From positions 1-64,000 of the forward strand of contig WPIO01000288.1 in assembly GCA_009760855.2 (NCBI GenBank): DNA of 64,000 bases. Reading direction: 5' to 3'. Source of the DNA: Cristatella mucedo (taxonomy: Eukaryota; Bryozoa; Phylactolaemata; Cristatellidae). Positions 22,801 through 36,515 of this stretch are shown here, one piece after another. Every line of letters begins with the position of its first letter. Position 1 is the stretch's first letter. Both the position numbers and the translations under genes were made by a program. The notes beneath the pieces are model-generated. The model did not search any database and was not told the origin of the DNA. It worked only from the letters and a program-made list of their open reading frames with translations.

Positions 22801-25800
22801 TTAAGATTGCATGCAATTCTGAATAAATTATTTTTCTCGGATGCTTTTAGGGACACAATCTAAAGAGGATGAATTTTGAAGAACCACTTTAAAGAGCCTA
22901 AATCTGCCTCTCAAGTGCTGAGTGTCCGTGAGATTAATGTAGCCTCTCCTAAAGAAATAACGTCAGGCTTTCATTGAAGAAATCCTTTGAAGCCACCCCT
23001 TCTGATATTTTTAATAATTAATAGAAACACACGAGAAAGCTTAAAAATGTAATGCCAGAATCACCATAGGTGGGATCTCTACGGAGTTTTGATACAACTC
23101 CATTACGCTAATTTAGAGATTAATTGTAATTCCATTTGGTATTATAATCCAATGAAACCAAGTAAAAATGAACCATAGCGCCAGTCTGTAACTGATGCAC
23201 CAGTGAGACTTCTCAAGGAACTTAAATTAAACAAAGGAATAACTAGTTGTAGAACTGGTCAATATCCTGACTTTGATAACAAGAGTTTTATCTAAATGAG
23301 GGAGTAAGAAGAAATGTAAAAACAGAAGACATAAGGTTTTGATTTAACTCAGAGACAGAGTGGAGAGTTATATCGATCAGAAAGCAAGTTTGGGAAGTAG
23401 ACTTAAATTCTAGCTCACAAAATAAAACTAAAAAAAGCTAGCTTTTATCGAAAGAAAAATCACGTGGAAATAGCGATTTGTGGAAGAGAATCTCTCAAGT
23501 TTTAGTTGTAAGGCACCGGCGGATCTCAGTATTCAAGAATTACGAGCACCATGGATAACAATTTCAATATCGGTAGGACTAAAAAGGATATTTCATTAAT
23601 TAAGTGTGCTATTTTCTCGCGTCATTTAGGTATACCGGCACTTCAATAAGGGATGCCAGATTTTATGTAGTTTATATGATCGGTATTTTTTCTTGGCAGT
23701 TTTTCTGCACTAGGTAAAGATGATTAGGCAGGCATTCATTTTTGTGACTCCGTGTGATTCGTCTTTTGTATCTCCGTCTGTAACTCCGCAAAGTCATAAA
23801 GACCACGTGGGTGTTACGCAGGAGAGTTTTTGTCTAGCTCACTCACAGCCGAAGCGGCTTTCGGTACGCATTAGGTAGCCAACAGACTTCGTCTCACGAA
23901 GCAAAGAGAAAGTGGGAAGTATAGCAGAGTCAGGAGAGCAGTTGAGGTAGTGAGTAGCGTGGAAGTAGCAGCTCAGGACCGCTGAAAAGGATGAGCCGTA
24001 GTCGGCAGTAGGAAAGTAGATGTCGTTGCGTAAGAATTGTGGAGGAGAGTTCCACAGTCTTCGACCTGCAGAGCTAAAGCTTCTGTCGCCAACGGTCTTT
24101 AAGCAGAGGAAAGGAACCGCTAATTTATCGTTCACATAGGACCTGAGGGCACGAACAGGCTGAAACTGGTGCAGCAGTTCAGCTAGGTACGAAGGAGCCA
24201 AGCCGTGGTGGGCTTTTGTGCACTAATGCATGCTGACTCTGTGGCTGGAGATACTACAAATTTCTACATGCTTGATATCATTACCAACGTTACCACTAAT
24301 CACGTGATCATTCTTGGTTTACAGCATCGGTTGTAGGACCTTCCCCTTTGACGTTCCTTCCCCCTGACATCCGCCCCCCTGGTGAACCCTAGGACATTTC
24401 CCCGGGGTTGGACATTTGCCCCTATGTTGATAAATGTATAACTAAAATACAGAAATATATATATATATATATATATATACATGGTTAAGTAAAGTTCATG
24501 CTCTATTAAAATAAAGTCGACTCAGTATAATAGGAGGTATGGATGCTAAAAAAGGATGGTTTCTAATAGAGTGAGCGGCTGCAGTTTTGGCGGCTGGTGC
24601 AGCCACGAGCTATAATATTAAGAATAATAGTAATGCACTTGATACAGCACCTGCAGAGAACTCAATCTCTTTCTAGGTGCTTTAAATTTGTACCAAAGGG
24701 AAAAGCGATTGAATGGTGAGTTATATCATGCTTGAAAAACAACATGAATGGCATGGTTGATGGTGACATGCACAGGGTCAGCTTGCGAGTTTGGTTATTG
24801 GCAGAATGTAATGTATCAGCACGCATAAGCACATGAAGGATGAATCAAAGGGACCCATTTAATGCTGTCCTAAATAAGTGTGTTTTCATGTTCTTTTAAA
24901 GTGTGGTAAAGTCAGGGGATGCTATGACGTAAGTCGGGAGTTAGTTCCAAGCTTTAGTAGCATCCGAACTAAATGCATGGTCTCCAAAGGATTTGAGGTT
25001 TATACGAAATGTGGTCCAGTCAGGGGATGTTCTGACGCAAGTCGCGAGGGAGTTTCAGACTTTGGGAGAATACGAGCTAAATGCACGGCCTCCAAAACAT
25101 TTGATGTTAGTACGAGGTATCGGTAAACTGTTGGAGTCCGGAAAACCAGTGATACGATGCTTGGCCTGGTTGGGGAGTAGATCTGAGAGACATGGCTAAA
25201 GCAAAAAAATGAAGTGACCTAAAAGTGAGCGACAAAATCTTGAAGTCGATCCGTTACTTGAATGGGAGCCAGTGCAGGTCGGCGAGAATTGGTGCGATGT
25301 AGCAACTGCCACGCTCAAGACAGATAAGCCTAGCTGCGGAGTTTTGCACCAGCTGTAGTCACCTGATTGCACATGCCGGTAGGCTGGCAAGCATTGAGTT
25401 TCTGAAGTCCAGACCGGATGTCAGAAATGCATTGACCAACTTAGACGAGGTATCCTTATTTAAACAGGCTCAAATTTGAGCAATATTACGTAGCTGAAAG
25501 TAGGCAGACTTGACTGTAGAGCTGACATCTTCGTCTAAAGAGAGGCCACTTTGGAACAGGACACCTAGATTTCGTGGTAATCCAACAGGAGATATGCTGG
25601 CAGAGCCACTTTTGAGCGTCAGCCATTCTAATTTCTGAATCAGACTGGCTTTGCCCATAACTAGTAAGTTAGTTTTGTCATCGTTTAGTTTTAGAAAATT
25701 TGCTGCCATCTATGCGCGGATGTCATCAATACAGGAAGCGAGTGAGTTGAGAGAATTTGAGGTGCTCGTCAGCTGGGAGGGATCAAAGCAAAGGTACAAC

Positions 25801-28800
25801 TGAGTGTCATCCGCATAAAAGTGAAAGCCTGGATCGTGCTTAGCAATCAAATTAGCAAGAGTGAGAGTATAAACAATGAAAATAACTGGACCTAGCACGG
25901 AGCCCTGAGGTAATCCATATTTCAGAGGTACCTCTGATGATCTTTGTCCACTCACGTCAATACTCTAGAGTCTCCCACTCAGATAGGACCTGAAACCTCG
26001 CCGAGCGTTAGAGCGCTATATATAAAATAACCAGGATAACACATTATTTGTCGTTTATACGTGTGAAGTAAGAAACGGAAATCACTGGTCACTGTAAATA
26101 ATTGCAAATAGAAACCATGCAGATGCATTCAAGCAGTATACAAGGAACGGTCTAACTAATTAGATGGTCATATAAAGATCAACGAATTTAAGTTGGGAAG
26201 AGAGAAAGTCTTGAACACTTAATCAGACCCAGAAAAACACTGATATCAGAAACAACACTTTGTAGTATAGATATCGATCGGGACAAAGATATGCACGTGG
26301 TCCGATAGAAACTGTAAAATTATAAATTACCACGTGCAAGTGGCTTTGATAAATTCACCAAAAATTGAGTGTTTTGGAATACAGATTGATTTTATATTTA
26401 GTTATTTGGACCCACATTTACGCCACAGCTTGAAAACCTCGTAGTTGCCCTTCTACCAGTCCAAAAATAGTAATCATATTACTTTTGCAGAGCAACTTTA
26501 GACGACTTTAATCTAATCTTGTTCTAGGCACTTTACAAATAGGAGCATGATCGGAAAGTTAGTGGTGACATTCGAAGTATCAACAAGCAATGTATAACTA
26601 GAAATAATATGCACTATGTTGACCATTGACTATAATTAGTGGTAGCACGCACAGTGTCAGCACACATAAACTCACAAAGAAAAAACTTACAAGACCCAAA
26701 AAACTCTTTAAGACATAGACGTGCTCTTAGCTTTTTTCTAAATGCCGTCAACTTTGGAGATAACATGAAATTAGTCGCAAATGAATTCCATATTTTGGAA
26801 GCATACGAGCGAAAGGATTTCAGGCTTGTTTGAGGTGTAGCTACACGATTTGATTCAGAAAATTGAGTGGGACAATGCCTAGCTAGGTAGAAGACTGGTT
26901 ATGGTAGGTTGGCTAGAGCCAAAGAATGAAGTTCAAAATATGTACATATTAATTGATGTAATCGTATTTAATTTAAAAAGTTTTCTCGGTCGTGATTCGG
27001 TCCAGCTTTAGTCTTCATTCTTTTCAGAAAGTAGCCAGGTCTGAACTGTGAAGAGAAGTGAAGAAAGTACAAAGCTGAGAGGTAACCCAATCTTCAGGGG
27101 TTTCTCTGATAATCTGTTTCCGTTCAAATCAATACTTTGGAGTCTACCACGAAGCTATGACTTGAACCATTGTAGTATAGTGCCAGTGATGCGCAGGCAA
27201 GATGTGAGGAACTAAGAAGGAGGGAGATCAATATCAGACGCTGCTAAACGATCAAACGGAACAAAAAGAGAGACTTTAACTATGTTGGCATTCCCGAAAA
27301 GGTCGTTATACACCCGAAGCAATTCTAAATCTGTTTAGTGATCAGCTCTAAAACCAAACTGAAACCTATGTGCTTGGCTTGATGATTATATACAAGAGTT
27401 TAGTTGGATAGTTACAACTCGTCAAAGTGCCTTAGACGGGACAGCAGTAGGGAAACTGAGCCTCAGTGCGTTATTTATTTATTAATTTGTGGCATGGAAA
27501 AGGCTTTTTTAACAGTGATGAGACAACACCAAAGGCGATTATTTTCCGGTTAATAATAATAACATATTTGATAAAGCACACGCAGGGAATTCAATCTCTT
27601 TCTAGGCCCTTTAAAATTTGCGGCAAAGGAAGCAAGATCGAATAGTTAGTGGGGGCGTGCTGAATAAACGACAAGAATAAACATGGTTAGGGGTTAAATA
27701 ATCAGGGTAAGCATGCACGTATGGTTAGTGGCAGCATGCACAATCTTTGCACGCATAAGCACATAAAGTTCAAATCAAAGGGACTCACTAAATGCTGTGA
27801 TAAATGGATGCGTTTTTTGAGTTTCTTCTTAAATGTGGTAAAGTCAGGAGACGCGAGGCAAATTTGGAGTGAGTTCCAGGCTTTGGGAGCATAAAAACTG
27901 ACGTTACGAACGTTAAGTGAATCTAGTTAAGTAGGCCGTTATGAACTCGAAGGAATGCTGACTCTGTGCAGCATTTAGCTCTGAAAACAGACTGGAACTT
28001 ACTAGCAAAGTTTGAAGTTTCAATCCATGAGTTCAGCTGGTCTGCCAAGACTTGTTTCCATGTCTTTTAAAGGATCGGTAGAAGGTAGACTGGGCGGAAG
28101 TTACCCAATTCCGATTAATTTAGTTTGCTTTTTGAGCAGGCGCCTTACTACCTTTTTTCAAAGGTATTTGGACATGACCTGAGGCTAATGACATATTAAA
28201 GCCATTAGTAATGACTGGAAGCTGCAGATAAAAGCATCGTACAAACGGGGCAGTGGAAAAAGGGTCCAGAGGAATAGTTGTCTGGTTTGATTGTGGTATG
28301 AAATTCAGGTCGAGGTCACTAGTGACCTTGAATGTTGACATTGAGGGGCTGCATGGAATTGAGGGACATGATTTCCGGAGGAATGCTGCCACCTTAGGAA
28401 TGGACTCACTGATTTTGCCTATCTTATTGGTAAAGAGGCTACAGGACTGATCAGCTAGATCATCACAGCGATCATTAGTTAAGGAGCTAACCTGGGAGCG
28501 GTTGAGGAGATTGTTTGGCGTCGTCATTAGCATATTAGGATTGTGCATCTGTGATTCAAAACTGCTTTTATAGAAGCTAGACTTCGCATTTGCTACGATC
28601 CATTGGGATAATCTAAAGTAGCCCGCAAATGCCTGTCGGTGGGAAATTATTCCTGATATTGTGTATGCTTTTTCAAGCTTGCACTCACTAGACCTAGCTA
28701 GTTTAACGGTTACTCAGTTGGTTACTCAGTAATTTCACTGAATACTCAGAGGAGAGCTGTTTAAGTGGAGTGGTGGTGCTTATATTCCAACTGAAATGCT

Positions 28801-31800
28801 GCTGAAAATTTATTGTTTTTAAGTGTGTCCTGCAAGCTGCGTAGCATCATTTTCAAAAATCGTGGACTTAAACGGCAGAAGAGAAACTCGGCGATAATTC
28901 GTTAGAAGCTCCGAATCGAATAAGGCTTTATAAGTATCGGTGCCATAATGGCCATTTGAAGTACTGAGGTACAACTCTGTTTTCCAGATAAGGGCTAGAA
29001 ATCTCTGTTACGGCTAAACTAAGTTTGTCTGGCAGTGAAGACCACAGAGGCGATGGTATAGCGCCTTCAAGAGATGAGTTCTTTTTTATTAGACATAAGG
29101 TAGCTATAGCTCTTACAAAAACTTGATAAAGTTATCTACGGATGGTCAAAGATTTCGATAAAAAATTGCTTCAGTCTAAAGGGCATTAAAATGCGTAAAT
29201 ATAAAAGGCATTGATATTTAATAGAGATAAGGAAACGCATTTCTGGTGTTAAGCATCACCCAAGTCGGTGTCCAGATTTAAAGAGAAACGTATAAAAACA
29301 TCAAAAAAGTGTATTCTGCAGCTGGACTTGCATTCAGGCAAATGGGGGACCCTCGACTATCGTAAGGATGATTGTTAAGATTGTTTATCAAGAAAAGCCA
29401 CCCATCGTTCGCTTTTTCTAAAGAACCTGAACCACCAATGCTCTGAGCGATTTTAAAATTGTCCAATTATAACAGGAAATGCTGCGAGAATGTTTCAGAC
29501 AAATAAGCGAAGACAGCCGTTTAGAATTTTCTGGACATACCTCATACGACATCGCCGCCGACCTAAAAAAATATAAGCTTGAAAATGTAGCTTCGGCAGG
29601 TCTTGAGATAGAGTAATAACTTTGACCGTAATTTAGCATTAATTAGAAGCGCTTCAAGCACACTTACGAAAAAACATGACCATAGCCACAGCTGACGCTG
29701 CCACAAATATTATCACTGCCGAAACAATTGATACCATGGGTTGAAGAGCCATATGTTCTACAGAATCTGTCAGAATGGCATTACTTGATGCAGCTGGGTC
29801 ACTTTCAGTTGTCAGAAACATTACGGATACGCTTGATCTGGTCACCATGTTTGTGGCTATGCATACAAAAGACAATCCGGCTTCCGTAGTATTGATTAGA
29901 TAATCAGGTCCTTTGGCAGAAATGAATTCTTTCGGCACTGACCAAAAGTATGATGCCTCTGGATAGCTCTCTATGTAAGAACTGCAATTTATTATTGCTT
30001 TTGATCTGTAAACCGGTATTCGCACAATGCTCTCTTTTGCGTAGATGTCTGTAAAATAAACACATGGAAAGTAGGAACTCTGCATAACAGGAACTTCATC
30101 ATATTTTTGGGTGTATATAAAACCACCAAAATCCGCAAGTTCAAAACTTAGTACTAGTAAAATTTCTACAATCTCTGGTCAAAGCTCAAAGTTCTGTCAA
30201 TTTACCCGTTTTCCATATCACCTGGGCCAAGGTTAAGATCTGTCTGACTAACATTGACTATCTACTTTGGTCATACATTTAAGCCACGTGTCTCAGAACG
30301 TGGTAGCTTGTATAGAAGGGATAGCATTGCGTCCAATTGATACATTTGAAAGGAATGTGGCATATAGTTGCAGTTGTTCTGTCAAATTTCTAACTGCGAG
30401 CTCTTACAATCAATACTTTTTGCCTAGAAATTCCCCTATTTCAGCTCAAAATATAAATTTGAGTCGTACCTTTTCAAGAAACAGACTCTTTATTTGCACA
30501 CAATTTTTATTTTTGTAAGGTTGACTTAGAAAATTCCAGCCTGGTAATTTATATTTAACTTATAGGCATGCTTTCAGGTTTTTTGTAAGAGTGAAATGGC
30601 TGCTTATGATAGCCAAATAATCTAATAGTAGGTTTTTTATTTAGCACTCTCAGCGAAAAAAAATATTCGTTTTTTAAGACGCGTGACATTCGTGGAAAAG
30701 GAAGCACTTAAATTGGTTTGTCTTGTATTTCACTATTCTGTTGAGATCAAATAATAGACAAGCTTATCTGGTGAATATGAATTTTTGAAACATTGATCGA
30801 CTGAAAACATTAAAATTTAAACGTTTTAGCACAAAAGTTCAGTAAATGTACCCCGTGCAAACTATGAATCCTTTAGAAAACGTGCATTTAGTTCGCATGC
30901 TCCCAAAGCCTGGAACTCACTCCCGACTTGTGCCACAGCATCCCAAATATTGACAACATTTAAAAAGAACATAAAAGCACATCTATTTAGGACATCATTT
31001 AGTTGGTCCCTATGTTTCTTCCTTCATTGCTTATGTGTGCTGACACTGTGCATACTGTCACTAACCACACTTGCATGCTGATCCTGTGCATGTCACCCCT
31101 AACCATGGTATTCATGTTGTTTATCAAGCATGATATTACTCAACATTCAATCGTGTTTCACTTCGCAGCATATGTAAAGCACCTAGAAAGAGATTGAGTT
31201 CTCTGAGGCCGCTTTATCAAGTGCATTGTTATTATTAATAATGTAATATATTGTAATATATAACTAAAAGTAAATTGCTATCTGCATGCAATTTCTGCAT
31301 TCTTTTCCAGTCTGGCTAATCCCAAAATAAAATAATTTCAGTAAAATTATAAATTGTCACTCACAGTTAAGTTTACCCCAAATTCCTCGTTAGCTGTCAA
31401 AACTCCCAATCCTTCAGTCTGATCAGGGTTAGGTGAGCTTCTCATTTCACTGAAGGTACCTCAAGCCGCACTAAAGAGACCTTAGCTTGATTAGCTCCTA
31501 CGTGGTGCATTAATGAAGCCCCTTTGAGTGTTAAACAAGTTGAAGAACCTAGTCATTTTTTATTTTAACCCAAACCAATGGACCAGTATCTTGGAATACA
31601 TGGCCCTGTCAGGTTCAATCCATTTCCTACTGCTATAGTCATGCCAATGTTCTGAGCATGAGAAGGCGATAATTAATCCCACGATATGTAAGATTTGTCT
31701 TTTATCCATCGTTAGCGTTAATCATTATTATTCAGCTGTAATAGAATATCCAGACCGCCGAATTGTGGCTAGTAATTGGAATGGTGGCGTTAGCTGGCAT

Positions 31801-34800
31801 AGTCATGTAGCCGTAATTAGTTGGGATTCTCTTATAATAACTGAACAATGGTAAAAAAGCGTAGCTTTAAGCGTGGATCCAAACCAGATGGCACCGCCTG
31901 AATATTTTCACGCAAACCAGAAAAACGCTTCGATAACAATCACTGTAATATTTGGAGCTGTCTTCTTCATGTCTATCACCAGAACAATACTTTTGAAGAT
32001 ATGTTAAGATAAAATAAAATTCTTGGAGGAAAACTAAAAAAATAGGAGTCGCTAATAGGTGTTAGTAATAAGTTGTTAATAAGTGCTTAATAAGTTTGCA
32101 TGCTTTTGAACCAGCTGTAGATTTCTACCGATTCTTAATGTTAAATCCTAATTTTGAAAATAGTGACTCGTAAAATTTTTAACCCAATCAGCGAAACATG
32201 CATACACAGCTTCTTTGGCTTTATCAAGTGATTCAGCTTGTCGTAGGTTGAACTTCACCTAGTCACTGCACCCTAACGCTTTGAGCTGTTCTGGAATGGA
32301 AAAAAGGCATATGGTAGAATTTTAAGAATTATGAAAATGTTCCACAGTATTTCTTTTGATTACTGTCAGCTCAGAAACCTATTGCTGTCATGAAATAGCA
32401 TCAAATAAAGCCAGCAAAAGTACGTGGAAATTAGTGATGCTGGAAACATCTGCATTACGTATTGCACTCGCCATTTTGGCTCTTCCATAATGTCAATTAC
32501 GTAAGGGCTAAATTCCATAATTCTATAATGACCAAGAGAACTGAATTTTTTCCAAAATTTCGGGTTTTTTTATGTCCTTCAGAGTGCCAGCTAGTCAAAT
32601 TTTGATGTGCTGTCCGTCAAACGCTTGGAAACGGAAGACTTCAGCTCGCCCTGAAAATTGATATTAAATCTATTCTATTCTCAAGCTTGTGATTGAGACA
32701 GTCATTTTCTATGACACCAAAGTCTAGGTATTAAGAAAATAAAGTTTTCTTCACTTATGGCAGCCCGAACACGACTCTTAACTGTACCACCGTCTCACGT
32801 ACGATTTTTCACAAAAAATTAACAGCTTGGTAGCACGAATTTTGATCAGAGTAAATCAATCAATTTTACAAAGCGACGATCATCATCAATTAAGTAAAGC
32901 TGGTTGCCAATGTCTATAACTTTTCCGAAGGCCCAGTGCATTTTTGAGCCTTTGGGCTTTCAAGGCTCTATTTAAATTTCGCGACTGATTTATTTCTCAA
33001 ATGAAATGACCCTGCAGCCAACTTTCTGATTACCGGCAAATTGAGCGTGACTTTGGAACTGGAATGCTTCCAGCTCAAAACCAATGCTTCTAGATTATCA
33101 CTTGTTGCATCTCTTTGCAGCAAATGTGAAGCGCCTAGAGAGAGATTGAGTTCTCTAAGGGCGCTTTATCAAGTGCATTATTATTATTATAATTATCATT
33201 ATTATCTGCATATGATGTAAGAGTCTTTTTCAATTTAGCGAAGTATTGGACGACTTAATCTGCTCCCGAGTCAAATCTGCATACTTTCAGCTGCATATAA
33301 CTGCTAAAATGTGGTCTTGCTTAGACGTACCACGTCTAAATTCATCCATAAACCTATGGCGTCCGGTCTTGAAATGTGTTACTGACTGATTTCCGGTCTA
33401 ACGGCTTCTGCTATTAGGCATGCACGCCTGTTGGAAGTCTCTGCAGCTAGTCTTGTCTCTCGTGAGCGTACGAGTTACCTCATTACCTCGTCGTAGTTAT
33501 CTCATGGACAAAGATTTAACTCGCTGCTTTGTTCTGTCTCGGCTTGATCTTTGTAATTCCCTTTTGGTAGGGCTACCAAAGAGGCAACTAAGCTACTAAA
33601 ATGCTATGAATATGCCTGCAAGGCCAATTTTCAAATCCCAGAGGTTTTACCATTTGTCTTCATTACTAAAAGAGCTAGGATGGCTGCTGGTTGTAATGTA
33701 ATGTATCTCCGTCTGTAACTCCACAAAGTCATAAAGACCATGTGGGTGTTACGCAGGACAGTTTTGTATAGCTCACTCACAGCCTAAGCGGCTTTCGGTA
33801 CGCATTCGGTAGCCAACAGACTTCGTCTTACGCAACGACAAATAAGTGGAAAGCATAGCAGAGTCAGCATAGCAGTTTAGGTAGGGAGTAGCATGGAAAT
33901 ATCAGCTCAGGACAGCTTAAAAGGATAAGCTGTAGTCGGCAATTGTAGAGTAGCTGTCATTGCGTGAAAATTTTTAAAGCAAGTTCCACAGTCTACGACC
34001 TGCAGAGCTAAAGCTTCTGTCGCCAACGGTCTTTAAGCGGAGAAATGGGAAAGCTAATTTATTATCCACACAGGACCTAGGGGCGCAAAACAGGCTGAAA
34101 CTGATGCAGCAGTTCAGCTAGGTACGAAGGAGCCAAGCCGTGGCGGGCTTTGTGGGTCAGTATAAGAACTTTGCTCTGTATCCGTCGCTCAACCGACATC
34201 CATCCTAGCTCTTTTAGCAAAGGAGACACGCGCTCAAACCTTTAAGACTTGAAGACTAGCTTTGCAGCCATATTCATAGCCAGCTGCACAGGCCTAATTG
34301 CTTTCTTCAGTAGCTCAGCCAAAAGAGAATTACAATAATCAAGCCGACACGGAACTAGGGAGCTAGTTAAATTTTTTCCAAGCCACTATGAAAGACAGCC
34401 CCTAATCTTAGATAGGCATTGGACGTGATGGCTAGCTGTAAAAGCAGTCTTCTGAATGAAGCTTTGAAAATTGAGGCAACTGTCTAAAAACCTAAATTTC
34501 GAGCACGCTGTGACGGACGCACAACAGCAACAATCACCTATTAGAAGAGAAAAGCCTTTTAATCCAGTAACATGCTTAGGGTGTCCTTTGAGCAGTAGTT
34601 CAGTTTTATCGTCATTTAATTTCAGAAAGTTTTCCCACAATCAGGATCGAATATCAGCAAGACAACCATTCAGTTTCTTAGTTGCAGTAGCAGTTTCCGA
34701 CGGTTAGAATGACAAATACAACTGAGTATCCTCAGCATAAAGGTGATATCCTATTCTACGGACGTTAATCACTTTTCCCAGAGGTTTTGTATAAATAGAA

Positions 34801-36477
34801 AACAGAAACCTACTAAGTACAGACCCTTGAGGGACTCCACAGGTGACTCTTCTCGTGTGTGAGGCCCAACTCCCATACGACACAGATTGAGCACGATCAG
34901 ACAAGTATGATTTAAACCATGCAAGTGCTTTGTCTGCCAGAACGATCGTTATCCTCAATCGTTCAAGCAAAACATTATGATCTATGGTGTCGAAGGCATC
35001 AGACAGATCTAGCGGAGCTAGGGCAGTGACATTCCCGTCGTTTTTGCCACGTAGAATGTCATTGTTAACACGGAGGAGAGCAGTTTCAGTGGGGGGGGGC
35101 ACTGCCTCTTAAACCCTGGTTGATAAACGGATACAGAGCAAAGTTCTTATGCTGACAAACAAGGCCCACCGCTGCTCGGCTCCTCCATACCTAGCTGAAC
35201 TGCTGCACCTGTTTCGGCCTCATCGTGCCCCGCAGGTCCTGTATGGACAGTAAATTAACTGTTTAATTCCTCAGCTTAAAGTCCATTGGTGACAGGAGCT
35301 TTAGCTCTGCAGGTCGTAGACTGTGGAACTCGCTTCCACAATTCCGATGCACCGAAAACTACTCTCCTCCTGCCGACCATGCTCATCCTTTTCAGCGGTC
35401 CTGAGCTGCTGTTTTTCATGCCATTACTACCTGAGTTTTGTACAGCTCACTCACAGCCTAAGTGGCTTTTGGTACGCATTCGGTAGCCACCAGAAATCGT
35501 CTCACGCAACAAAGAGAAAGTGAGGACCATAACACTGTCAGGAGAGCAGTTGAGGTAGTCCCTCCCCTGGGTGGGGGACCAGCTATTTCCAGGAGAGAGA
35601 GGAAATTGAGAGAGTGAGGAGAATATTGAAGATCTACATTCCTAATTTACAGTCGTGGCTCAACAGAAAAAGTCTTATTTACTGAAAACAAAATACCTTG
35701 GCGATATGATAAGGGACCTTGATGATACCATGGCAGACGGTTAGCTTCTGAAATGAATGCTATATGACTTGAACTGGTTGAATGAAATAAAAAGTAACTG
35801 ATCAGAGAAATGTTACCAGGTTTTATTACGTTTATGTAGTTGGCAAAAGGGGCGGTGCTTCTGCATAAACTTGGTCAATCTATTTGAGGATGATGAAATC
35901 ACCTTTAACCACAGTGAATAGTGCGTATTAATTGAAAGTTTATCCAGACGTGGCACGGCCGTTTTCTGCTTCATAATGGGATCAAGTAGATTGCTATCCG
36001 CGTGGCTTACTCTGTACATCTAAAAAAGGATCATCTCTGTTTCAAGGTACTGAAGAGCTCATTGAAGTGCGCCGACAATGGTTGAGAGTTAACCTGAGAT
36101 TTTTAAAATTATGTCCCTTCTTAACGCGTCCATGGTGGTTTCACCAAAATTCATTGTTTCCTTCACCTGCGAGACAGCTGGAGCTCAATGGTGCGCTACC
36201 AAAGTAGGTGCTGGCCAAAGTGAACTGAGTTATTTGTAGAAAAAACAATACCAAGTGGGAGCCTTGTGTTGACCCATCAAAACGTACAGACACACAACTG
36301 CACATCAAGTTACTATTACTGAAGTAGTTGGGTGCGGCTGCAGATGATAAGTAAGCCGCTTGTAGATGAATAACTCCAGCCTGTATTTCCAGCTATTGGA
36401 TGCAAAGTTTCAAGCTACTATTTTCATCGGATAACTTAGAAGGAAAACTATGATATCTGTATAGCATCCCGGACAGC

Positions 36478-36515
<38 letters not shown>

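Larger units (their letters stand above)
19892..29540 (-). other. Receptor intron before the tail exon (about 9.6 kb)
   Basis: Contains LINE B at 21781-22670, 24618-25985, 26478-28740 and LINE A at 23769-24222. The remaining parts (19892-21780, 22671-23768, 24223-24449, 28741-29540) are AT-rich with nothing recognised. Confidence 0.75.

Noticed and set aside
24900-25120. CRISPR-like or satellite array
   Set aside because: Only two diverged units, both part of LINE B coding sequence.
29278-29466. A further receptor exon on the minus strand
   Set aside because: The frame has no Ig or tail features, and the microexon joins directly to the tail exon in phase without it.
32180-32760. Possible transposase remnant on the minus strand
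   Set aside because: A few coding-like stretches, but stops are frequent and no motif could be named.
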